NCBI GenBank assembly: GCA_021732945.1
Contig: JAKFWB010000208.1
Span: 1 to 5,758, forward strand
Source of the DNA: Porphyrobacter sp.
GTDB lineage: Bacteria; Pseudomonadota; Alphaproteobacteria; Sphingomonadales; Sphingomonadaceae
Direction: 5' to 3'
DNA: 5,758 nt
This document shows, one piece after another, positions 1 to 5,206 of the stretch. The notes beneath the pieces are model-generated. The model was not told the DNA's origin. It worked only from the letters and a program-made list of their open reading frames with translations, and made no database searches. The position numbers and the translations under genes are program-made. Position 1 is the first letter of the stretch; each line of letters begins with the position of its first letter.

Positions 1-696
1 GTAGATATATTGAGCAATATCGGAAGATCCGACGAAGCTGATCGCGGCGATATCGGGGTGATCGATGATCGCATCGACCATCTCCTTGTCGCCGTGGAGC
101 ACCTGAAGCAGCCCTTCGGGCGCACCCGCCTCAAGGAACAGTTCGGCGAGGCGCACCGGCACCGACGGATCGCGTTCCGAAGGCTTGAGGATGAAGGCAT
201 TGCCCGCCGCGCAGGCCATGCCGAACATCCACATCGGGATCATCGCGGGAAAGTTGAACGGCGTTATGCCTGCGCCAATGCCCAATGGCTGGCGCATCGA
301 ATAGACATCGATCCCCGGCCCTGCGCCGTGGGTATATTCGCCCTTCATGATCTGCGGCAGTCCGCAGGCATATTCGATCACCTCAAGCCCGCGCTGCACG
401 TCGCCCTTGGCATCCGGCACGGTCTTGCCATGCTCTGACGACAGCATTTCGGCGAGGCTTTGCATGTTCGCCTCAACCAGCTCCTTGAAGGCGAACATCA
501 CCCGCGCGCGGCGCTGCGGGTTGGTGGCGGCCCATTCGGGCTGGACGCGTTTGGCGGTTGCGACGGCCTGCGCAAGCAGCGCGGCATCGCCCAGCGCGAC
601 TTCGGCCTGCACTTCGCCGGTTGAAGGGTTCCAGATGGAATGTTTGCGCGTGGGCGCGGGGCTGTCGCCGACGATGAAGTGGTCGATCTGACGCAT
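1..696 (-). CDS. mmsA: CoA-acylating methylmalonate-semialdehyde dehydrogenase, N-terminal part
   Basis: This cytoplasmic aldehyde-dehydrogenase-superfamily enzyme oxidises methylmalonate semialdehyde (and malonate semialdehyde) with NAD+ and CoA, giving propionyl-CoA or acetyl-CoA in valine, beta-alanine or inositol breakdown. The 232 visible codons translate without a stop, beginning MRQIDHFIVG. They include the MmsA/IolA-like segment GITPFNFPAMIPMW, whose Asn (about residue 148) lies where the family has its oxyanion-hole Asn. Next come GNAFILKPSERDPSV and HPDIAAISFVGSS, the NAD-binding Rossmann region. The family is about 500 residues long, so roughly the C-terminal half, with the catalytic Cys, lies beyond the left edge. 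The start is supported by AAAGGA (705-710) 8 bases before the ATG. The gene diverges from a LysR gene, a usual arrangement for a regulator and its target. Family assignment is firm; the preferred substrate is inferred. Confidence 0.95.
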   Translation of the reverse strand, partial: MRQIDHFIVGDSPAPTRKHSIWNPSTGEVQAEVALGDAALLAQAVATAKRVQPEWAATNPQRRARVMFAFKELVEANMQSLAEMLSSEHGKTVPDAKGDVQRGLEVIEYACGLPQIMKGEYTHGAGPGIDVYSMRQPLGIGAGITPFNFPAMIPMWMFGMACAAGNAFILKPSERDPSVPVRLAELFLEAGAPEGLLQVLHGDKEMVDAIIDHPDIAAISFVGSSDIAQYIY

Positions 697-785
697 TTCG
701 GGGGTCCTTTAAGCAGTTCTAGTCTCTCAACTACGATAAGAAATTTTGCAGACAACTCGAGAGATCACAGGTATGATCTGCAAAT
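697..785. promoter_or_regulatory. mmsA/lysR divergent promoter region
   Basis: This is the 89-bp gap between two divergent start codons. For the LysR gene, TATGAT (772-777) is a good -10, with CAGACA (749-754) as a weak -35 at 17 bp. The predicted RNA start would then fall on or next to the ATG at 786, and no Shine-Dalgarno sequence precedes that ATG. For mmsA, a ribosome binding site (705-710) is clear. Its promoter is not: TTGTCT (750-755, reverse strand) could be a -35, but no good -10 follows. The two candidate promoters overlap, so one bound regulator could control both genes. Confidence 0.6.
745..784. promoter_or_regulatory. Inverted repeat TTTGCAGA/TCTGCAAA, candidate operator
   Basis: TTTGCAGA (745-752) and its exact reverse complement TCTGCAAA (777-784) are separated by 24 bp, so their centres lie 32 bp (about three helical turns) apart. 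One arm overlaps the -35 and the other the -10/start of the proposed lysR promoter. The second arm is also part of a smaller dyad, CTGCA-AATA-TGCAG (778-791), that covers the lysR start codon. It could be bound by the LysR protein, which would be typical for a divergent pair, or by the ScfR regulator, whose own promoter has similar sites. Binding is inferred from symmetry and position only. Confidence 0.5.
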
Positions 786-1688
786 ATGCAGCACCTCAAC
801 TGGGAAGACATCCGAGCGTTCATTGCTGTTGCGCAGACCGGAAAGATCGGGAAAGCCAGCCACCTGCTTCGCCAGGACGCGACCACGGTCGCGAGGAAGA
901 TCAAGCGCCTTGAGGCGCGACTCGGCGTGGCGCTCTTCGAACGTCAGAGGACTGGGCAGGAGCTTACGGAATCCGGCGAGGCACTACTTGCCAAAGCCGA
1001 GACGATGGCTGCTGCAGCAGAAGAGATCGGCGAGGACGCAAGTGCATCCTACGGGGTCGCCGGGAATCTGCGACTCAGTGTCGCGGAAGGATTCGGCAGT
1101 CAGTTCCTCGCCCGCCACCTTCGCGGCTTTGCGCTGCAACACCCGAAACTTGTCATCGACCTTGTCGCGAATAGCGGCTTCCTGAACCCGTCGCGCCGAG
1201 AAGCCGACCTATCGGTCATGCTCTCCCGACCCCGCAAGGGCCCTGTCATTTGCCAGAAGCTCGCTAATTATCGTCTGAAACTTTATGCAGCAAAAAGCTA
1301 CCTCGTCAGCCATCCCGCGATCGGCACGCCCGCTGATTTATCAGACGGCCATACGCTAATCGGTTATGTCCCTGATCTCGTTTTCGCACCCGAGCTTAAT
1401 TATCTTGAGGAGCTGAGCCCTCACTTGACGGCCCAGATCCGGTCCTCCAGCATCAATGCACAACATCGAATGGTCGCCGAAGGCGTCGGAATTGCGGTTT
1501 TGCCCTGTTTTATTGGTGACCGGGACGAAGCGCTGGACACGGTCTGTCTCGACCACTCCATCGTGCGCACCTTCTGGATCGTGACCCACCGCGATACGCA
1601 CAATCTCGCGCGAGTGAAGGTAGCGCGGCAATGGCTCTTCGATAGCGTCCGCGCAGCTCCACAGGAACTAGTTGCGCCGAAGGCATAA
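786..1688 (+). CDS. LysR-family transcriptional regulator
   Basis: The product is a 300-residue cytoplasmic DNA-binding regulator of the usual LysR length. Residues about 6-63 form the winged helix-turn-helix, visible as LNWEDIRAFIAVAQTGKIG, then KIKRLEARLGVALFERQRTG, then LTESGEALL, followed by the linker helix. Residues about 90-290 form the periplasmic-binding-protein-like effector domain, including VAEGVGIAVLPCFIGD. It diverges from mmsA, so activation or repression of mmsA together with self-repression is the simplest role; the inducer (perhaps an intermediate of valine or propionate metabolism) is not readable from the sequence. The ATG lacks a Shine-Dalgarno sequence, and a near-consensus -10 sits only 8 bases upstream, so the mRNA may be leaderless. 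No better in-frame start is seen. The family call is certain; the target is inferred. Confidence 0.93.
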   Translation: MQHLNWEDIRAFIAVAQTGKIGKASHLLRQDATTVARKIKRLEARLGVALFERQRTGQELTESGEALLAKAETMAAAAEEIGEDASASYGVAGNLRLSVAEGFGSQFLARHLRGFALQHPKLVIDLVANSGFLNPSRREADLSVMLSRPRKGPVICQKLANYRLKLYAAKSYLVSHPAIGTPADLSDGHTLIGYVPDLVFAPELNYLEELSPHLTAQIRSSSINAQHRMVAEGVGIAVLPCFIGDRDEALDTVCLDHSIVRTFWIVTHRDTHNLARVKVARQWLFDSVRAAPQELVAPKA

Positions 1689-1701
1689 CGAAAAACGTTA
1701 T
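1685..1701. terminator. Small hairpin shared by two convergent gene ends
   Basis: ATAACG (1685-1690), AAAAA, CGTTAT (1696-1701) is a perfect 6-bp inverted repeat with a 5-base loop. It contains the TAA stop codons of both the lysR gene (1686-1688) and the oppositely oriented ScfR gene (1698-1700), which are only 9 bp apart. The stem has just two G-C pairs and no U tract, so it would be a weak intrinsic terminator at best. Its symmetry may simply reflect two facing TAA codons. Confidence 0.3.
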
Positions 1702-3116
1702 CTGAGCATCTTCATATCGTACGGCACCACGCCTCGGCTATACAGGTCGACGCTGATCGCCTGATCACTCGGCGGATAGGCCCGCTGATCGCAAGCATTG
1801 CGAGGGCAGATGCGGCACGAGACCCCGATCGGGGTGGTAGTCCGTTCAGACGCTAAGTCGACGCCATCGGCGTAGACGAATTCGTCAGCATGCCGCACTT
1901 CGCACCCGAGCGCCACAGCGTAACGCCTCGGGGCGCGGTCGAAGCGGCCTGAAGCTTTCACCAATCCTTTTGCAATCGAGACATAGCGTTCCCCGTCGGG
2001 AGTCTCGGCAACCTGAACGAGGATGCGGTCGGGAATTGCGGCGGCTTCGTGGACAACCCACAGAGGGCACGCACCTCCGAAGCGCGCGAACTGGAAACGT
2101 GTGGCGCTATGCCGCTTGGTGATATTGCCGGCCATGTCGACGCGGCAGAAGAAGATCGGTAGGCCGCGCTCACCCTCCCGCTGCAAGGTCGAGAGGCGAT
2201 GGCAAGTCTGTTCAAAGCTCGTTTCGAACAACATGGCCAGCCGATCTACGTCGTGCCTGAAGTCGCGTGCCGTCCGGCGGAAACGACCATAAGGCATCAG
2301 GACAGCACCAGCTGCGTAATTGGCGAGGCCAATGGTCAGCAGTTCGCGCGCCGCAACACTCTTGAGTGGAGCAGTATCGGCAATTTGCCGGATCTCAGAA
2401 TTCAAGGTGGTCGCCGCGACATGATAGGCGATCTGGAACCGGATGCTTGCACCGCCCTGCCCCGCGGCAATGTGCAACACGCGCGCTTCCGGATCGTAGC
2501 GGCGCAACGCCTCGCTAGGAGCTATTTCGACTGTAATATCGTGACATTCTTTGAGGTGCTCCCGAAGTGCCTCAGTACCTGCCACCAGGCGGGGTCCCGC
2601 GATATCCGCAACAAGGGCTTCGGCCGAACGGTCGATCAGGTCGATGTAGTTGTTGGAAAGGTGGAACCAATCGCGCACCTCCTCCCAAGGCAGGCGCGCT
2701 TCCTCGCCCGCTTCGGTTGTGAGCGCTTCATCAATCATCTCCAGCCGCTGGGTTGCAGCTCGATAACTTCCATGCAATTCGACGAAGCGCTTAACGAAAG
2801 ACGGCTGCTGCTCAGCCAAGCGGGCAATTGCGTCGGGTGCAACAGGGGCATCGAAGACCGGATCTGCCAGGGCTTCGCGCAGCATGAGCGCAAGATGCTC
2901 GGTATCATCGCGTTGGAAGTCCTGCCAGTCGAGGGGGAAGAGAGTTGCAACGCTTTCCACAAGCTTCGGGGTCAGTGGCCGATCATCGTGTTCCAGCTGG
3001 CTAAGGTAGGACGGACTGATGCCAAGCCGGCGCGCCAACTCGGCCTGCATCAGCCCGTGTCTTTGCCGCAGGCTTTGCAGCTGCGTACCAGCAAAGAGTC
3101 TTTGTTTTTTCCCCAT
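1698..3116 (-). CDS. ScfR-family short-chain acyl-CoA-responsive regulator (XRE/IrrE-like)
   Basis: The 472-residue cytoplasmic regulator has the architecture of the RamB/PrpR/PccR family, whose studied members respond to short-chain acyl-CoAs and control acetate, propionate or glyoxylate-cycle genes. Residues 9-62 are an XRE helix-turn-helix (LRQRHGLMQAELARRLGIS then YLSQLEHDDRPLTP). Residues about 140-310 are ImmA/IrrE-like. The helix RFQIAYHVA (226-234) lacks the metallopeptidase HExxH, so the domain is probably a non-catalytic sensor. The C-terminal domain ends in a Cys cluster, C434, C437 and C442 in CRICPRNACDQRAYPP, with C405 upstream. Mycobacterial PrpR has been reported to use similar cysteines for an Fe-S cluster; that is an analogy here. 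The gene converges on lysR. Its start has no Shine-Dalgarno sequence, and three operator-like repeats lie just upstream. Family call strong; control of mmsA inferred. Confidence 0.9.
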   Translation of the reverse strand: MGKKQRLFAGTQLQSLRQRHGLMQAELARRLGISPSYLSQLEHDDRPLTPKLVESVATLFPLDWQDFQRDDTEHLALMLREALADPVFDAPVAPDAIARLAEQQPSFVKRFVELHGSYRAATQRLEMIDEALTTEAGEEARLPWEEVRDWFHLSNNYIDLIDRSAEALVADIAGPRLVAGTEALREHLKECHDITVEIAPSEALRRYDPEARVLHIAAGQGGASIRFQIAYHVAATTLNSEIRQIADTAPLKSVAARELLTIGLANYAAGAVLMPYGRFRRTARDFRHDVDRLAMLFETSFEQTCHRLSTLQREGERGLPIFFCRVDMAGNITKRHSATRFQFARFGGACPLWVVHEAAAIPDRILVQVAETPDGERYVSIAKGLVKASGRFDRAPRRYAVALGCEVRHADEFVYADGVDLASERTTTPIGVSCRICPRNACDQRAYPPSDQAISVDLYSRGVVPYDMKMLR

Positions 3117-3129
3117 ACAGCCAGACTAA

Positions 3130-3162
3130 TTTGTAAATTGCCTGTTTGCAAATTCGCAAATT
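3130..3162. promoter_or_regulatory. Three TTTGCAAATT-type repeats, candidate ScfR operator
   Basis: TTTGTAAATT (3130-3139), TTTGCAAATT (3145-3154) and TTCGCAAATT (3153-3162) are direct repeats starting 15 and 8 bp apart; the middle one contains the perfect palindrome TTTGCAAA. They begin 14 bp upstream of the ScfR start codon, where its promoter should be. On the reverse strand TTGCGA and TACAAA could serve as weak -35 and -10 elements inside the repeats. RamB-type regulators are known to bind TTTGCAAA-like sequences, so autoregulation by the neighbouring gene product is the obvious reading. The repeats are seen directly; the binding is inferred. Confidence 0.65.
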
Positions 3163-3287
3163 AACATTGGACTGCGTCCCTCTGTTGGACAACCTTGTGC
3201 CTTGGAGCGCAGGTTGTGATCTCGACGCTAGCAACCTGTTGGCATTAAGTTCGGTCATAAAGCGCCGTCAGCAGGGGCATATCTGTT
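3163..3287 (+). promoter_or_regulatory. Upstream region of the luxR-type gene
   Basis: This stretch is the luxR-side part of the 171-bp ScfR/luxR divergent gap, beyond the ScfR operator repeats. Besides the ACAACCT dyad it holds TTGGCA (3239-3244), a good -35 by sequence, but the best -10-like sequence after it (CATAAA, 3256-3261) is only 11 bp away, so no convincing promoter can be named. An in-frame stop (3258-3260) limits how far the LuxR reading frame can extend. AGGGG (3273-3277) is the likely ribosome binding site. Confidence 0.4.
3189..3217. repeat. Inverted repeat ACAACCT/AGGTTGT upstream of luxR-type gene
   Basis: ACAACCT (3189-3195) and AGGTTGT (3211-3217) form a perfect 7-bp dyad with a 15-bp spacer. 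A third AACCT lies at 3233-3237, so half-sites start about 20 and 22 bp apart. CTGTTGG also occurs twice (3182-3188 and 3236-3242). The dyad lies 70 bp before the LuxR-type start codon and could be an operator for that gene or for the divergent ScfR gene. It is longer than a classical 20-bp lux box, so it is not named as one. Confidence 0.4.
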
Positions 3288-4100
3288 TTGGCTACCAATG
3301 TTGTCGATTTTCACCGACTCACCAAACGCGCCGACCCGCGCCACCTTGCCGAGGTAGTGACCATCCGCGACCGCGGCAATATCTGCGACGCGGCAATCCG
3401 CCTTGCAAATGAAGTGCAGGCCTGCGGACTCCGTATCCTCGCTTGGCATGATCTGGCAACCTTTGCGCCAATGACCGATGCGAATGGTCAGCCCCTCAAT
3501 CAGTCGGCTTTCGGATGGGGCACCGCCGAATTGTCGCGCTGGGAAAGCCACGAGCGCGCGCTGAATTCGCCAGTGTTGCGCGCGTGCCGGCTAGAGAGCG
3601 ATGCATTCTGGATCAGCAGGGAAACCATCCGGACACGCTGGCCCAACCGGCTCCTGAACGAAATCGATCTCGACGAATTTGAGCAGCGCACCGGCTTCGC
3701 TGCGGCTATCGGCATTCCGGTGCATCTCCCTTTTGGACAATTAGGCGCTGCAGTGCTCTTCCCAACCGATCCTACCGAAGCTGATCTCGAGATTGTATTT
3801 CACCGCCTTGATGATGGCCTCACAGCCGCTGTTCGGCGCTTCGTTCGAGGCTATGTTTCCGTTACACGTGATGAACGGTACCTACCCAAAGAGTCGCCGT
3901 TGAGTCCTCGAGAGATCGAGTGCCTAAACTGGGTTGCGCATGGCAAGACAGATCACGAAATCGGGATCATCCTCGGATGCAGTCATGCCGGTGTGCGTTA
4001 TCACCTCACCCGCGCGTGCGCGAAGCTCGGAGCGGGCAACAGGGCTCAATCTGTGTTCATGGCAAGTGCACTTGGACATCTAGGCCCTTCAGTGAGCTGA
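3288..4100 (+). CDS. LuxR-family regulator with degenerate autoinducer-like domain
   Basis: The product is a 270-residue cytoplasmic regulator. Residues 203-265 are a clear GerE/LuxR helix-turn-helix: LSPREIECLNWVAHGKTDHE, an EIGIILG helix, VRYHL and KLGAGNRAQ. The N-terminal part resembles the autoinducer-binding fold by pattern: SPV (94-96), FW (107-108) and GFAAAIGIPVHLPFG (136-150). The Asp-Pro pair that contacts acyl-homoserine lactones in LuxR/TraR appears as Ser-Pro, and the usual Trp/Tyr pocket residues are not obvious, so homoserine-lactone binding is doubtful. The start is TTG, with AGGGG 10 bases upstream; an in-frame stop at 3258 excludes much extension and no in-frame ATG occurs for about 60 codons. 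No luxI is visible, so it is a LuxR 'solo' here. It converges on the alpA-like gene with a 4-bp gap. Its target is unknown. Confidence 0.85.
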   Translation: MATNVVDFHRLTKRADPRHLAEVVTIRDRGNICDAAIRLANEVQACGLRILAWHDLATFAPMTDANGQPLNQSAFGWGTAELSRWESHERALNSPVLRACRLESDAFWISRETIRTRWPNRLLNEIDLDEFEQRTGFAAAIGIPVHLPFGQLGAAVLFPTDPTEADLEIVFHRLDDGLTAAVRRFVRGYVSVTRDERYLPKESPLSPREIECLNWVAHGKTDHEIGIILGCSHAGVRYHLTRACAKLGAGNRAQSVFMASALGHLGPSVS

Positions 4101-4104
4101 GATG

Positions 4105-4359
4105 TCAACTCTTAGAAGACGAACGGCAAACACTCACAACCCACTCGTTGATCTCGGCCTCTACCCACACAGAGCATTTCGGGCCAAGTGAACGAGATTT
4201 GGGAAAGCGGCCCTCGCTCATGCGCTGGTAAATCGCCGATCGGCGCAGGCCGACCCGTTCCATGACCTCAGGCAGACGCAGAAGTCGCGGCGGCATTGGC
4301 GAAGGGTCCGTTTCAGAGGTGATGGTGCCTCCGGAAGCGGCATCGAAATTCGCAGTCAT
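4105..4359 (-). CDS. AlpA-family (MerR-like HTH) phage/ICE regulatory protein
   Basis: This is a small 84-residue DNA-binding protein. RLLRLPEVMERVGLRRSAIY (25-44) followed by QRMSEGRFPKSRSLGP and VWVEAEINEWV is the signature of the AlpA/HTH_17 family. Such proteins regulate excision, integrase or transfer genes in prophages and integrative elements and often act as excisionase-like factors. The first 21 residues are not part of the domain; Met22 (codon at 4294-4296) is an alternative start, and neither start has a clear Shine-Dalgarno sequence. It lies 49 bp downstream of the XRE-type gene on the same strand, probably as an operon, and meets the luxR-type gene tail to tail. Family call strong. 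Control of the adjacent tra genes or of an unseen integrase is inferred from context. Confidence 0.88.
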   Translation of the reverse strand: MTANFDAASGGTITSETDPSPMPPRLLRLPEVMERVGLRRSAIYQRMSEGRFPKSRSLGPKCSVWVEAEINEWVVSVCRSSSKS

Positions 4360-4383
4360 TGACGGTCCAGTCGGAAGTTTGAG

Positions 4384-4397
4384 TCGGACCCCTCCGA
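4384..4397. repeat. Hairpin TCGGA-CCCC-TCCGA between the XRE and alpA-like genes
   Basis: TCGGA (4384-4388), CCCC, TCCGA (4393-4397) is a perfect 5-bp dyad in the 49-bp spacer. AGTCGGA also occurs twice as direct repeats about 13 bp apart (near 4370 and at 4382). On the transcribed (minus) strand the loop region reads GGAGGGG, a strong ribosome-binding-like run, but no start codon follows at a usable distance. It could attenuate transcription into the alpA-like gene or be an operator. The stem is short, and no U tract marks a terminator. Confidence 0.3.
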
Positions 4398-4408
4398 GTT
4401 GCTTCGCT

Positions 4409-4861
4409 TCAGCGGTTCAGCGACATGGCAATGTCGCGATTGGCGAGGTCGTCGATATGCTTGGAGAGCAGCTTGGCCACGAGCTGCGAGGTGCCGCTAG
4501 CCCAGCGCGGCCTCAGGTCATCGACCCGGCGTCCGAGGGTGCGATCAAGTTGCCCCGGCAAGGTGGTGATAAACTCATCAAGGAACGCGCCCATCTCGCG
4601 GTGCATCCATTCACAAGCCAGGGCTTCCTCGCCTGCCAAGGTCAGCACGATAACGGCGTGAGGTGATACGCCGCAGACCTCAAGGAGGCGCACCGCGCGG
4701 TCAATGCTGATGGCGCGCTCGCCCCGCATGACCTTGAGCAGGGTTTCCCGATGCATACCAGCCTCGCTGGCGATCTGGTGCTTCGGCTTGTCGGCAGTTT
4801 CAATGGCGTGCGTGATGACACGCGCAAGGCTGGCATTGGTATCAAGGGCAGACTGATGCAT
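4409..4861 (-). CDS. XRE-type helix-turn-helix regulator of the conjugation module
   Basis: The product is 150 residues. Residues about 12-66 look like an XRE/Cro-type helix-turn-helix (KPKHQIASEAGMHRETLLKV, then RGERAISIDRAVRLLEVCGV). The remainder is mostly helical and charged with no domain I recognise, and may serve oligomerisation. The frame stays open further upstream (to an ATG at 4972), but I chose the ATG at 4859-4861 because AGGAG (4870-4874) lies exactly 8 bases before it; the upstream extension (MMDHPRN and onward, Cys- and Phe-rich) looks non-coding. It is the first gene of a leftward pair with the alpA-like gene and diverges from traA, a position typical of a repressor of transfer genes. 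That role is inferred. Confidence 0.82.
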   Translation of the reverse strand: MHQSALDTNASLARVITHAIETADKPKHQIASEAGMHRETLLKVMRGERAISIDRAVRLLEVCGVSPHAVIVLTLAGEEALACEWMHREMGAFLDEFITTLPGQLDRTLGRRVDDLRPRWASGTSQLVAKLLSKHIDDLANRDIAMSLNR

Positions 4862-5206
4862 CGCGACGACTCCTGTCATTGAGCATGTGAGTCGATGCAT
4901 ATCGCGGGCATCGCGGATAAGAAAGAACTTAGAACAGAAACAGAACACCTCGTTTCTAGGATGATCCATCATAGGACACGAGTCGTCGGTAAATTCCGAC
5001 AGTCCCCGCGGCGCGCAGCGACAATTAGCGTCGCGATAGCCATTGATCCTGTTGGAGAATCCGGCCAGGCTTCGTTCGAAGCGTCCATATATGTCCGGCG
5101 CAAGCTAGTCTGACCACGCCAGACTTCCTATCGCAATTTCCTAGATGCATAGAGAACACACAGCGAACGCAAGAACGCTGTTCCACCCTCCAGTTGGAGT
5201 TCTCTG
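4862..5206. promoter_or_regulatory. 345-bp divergent control region between the XRE gene and traA
   Basis: No convincing gene lies here. The XRE-proximal side holds its ribosome binding site, the dyad CGATGC-N9-GCATCG (4893-4913), and AGAAC three times (4924, 4931, 4942). Further small dyads are ATGAT-CC-ATCAT (4961-4972), GTCGG-N6-CCGAC (4985-5000), GCGAC-N7-GTCGC (5018-5034), GCTTCG-TT-CGAAGC (5069-5082) and AGTCTG-N7-CAGACT (5107-5125). CATATATG (5086-5093) is an AT-rich palindrome. TATGAT on the reverse strand (4968-4973) could be a -10 for the XRE gene, without a good -35. I cannot name the traA promoter. Dyads of 5 bp are expected by chance at this density; the 6-bp ones and the cluster as a whole are more credible as operators or an oriT-like region. 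Confidence 0.5.
5107..5125. promoter_or_regulatory. Dyad AGTCTG-N7-CAGACT, candidate operator upstream of traA
   Basis: This is a perfect 6-bp inverted repeat with a 7-bp spacer. Allowing one mismatch, it extends inward to AGTCTGRC. The 19-bp size suits a dimeric XRE- or AlpA-type regulator, both encoded just to the left. It lies about 80 bp before the traA start codon, around where a promoter for the transfer operon would be. It could also form a short hairpin in RNA. Only the symmetry is observed. Confidence 0.4.

Noticed and set aside
10..438. 142-codon forward ORF at the left edge
   Set aside because: Antisense to the unambiguous mmsA coding region.
640..1185. 181-codon forward ORF overlapping the mmsA start and lysR
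   Set aside because: It crosses the promoter gap and overlaps two certain genes in other frames; its Arg/Ser-rich translation is typical of an out-of-frame shadow.
2199..3164. 321-codon forward ORF opposite the scfR gene
   Set aside because: It lies antisense to a clear ScfR coding sequence with full domain structure; its translation shows no domain and is a shadow of high-GC codon bias.
3189..3217. Classical lux box
   Set aside because: The dyad spans 29 bp rather than about 20 and lacks the usual CTG/CAG spacing, so it is listed only as an inverted repeat.
4862..4972. Longer N-terminus for the XRE protein from an upstream ATG
   Set aside because: AGGAG lies at ideal spacing before the ATG at 4861, and the extra 37 residues look like translated non-coding DNA.
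4895..5113. 72-codon forward ORF in the XRE/traA gap
   Set aside because: No ribosome binding site, no recognisable domain, low-complexity mixed composition, and it runs through several dyads; non-coding regulatory DNA explains the stretch better.
5033..5134. GCGATAG (5033-5039) and CTATCGC (5128-5134) as an inverted repeat or element end
   Set aside because: Only 7 bp matching at about 95 bp distance, with no extension; plausible by chance in this length of DNA.
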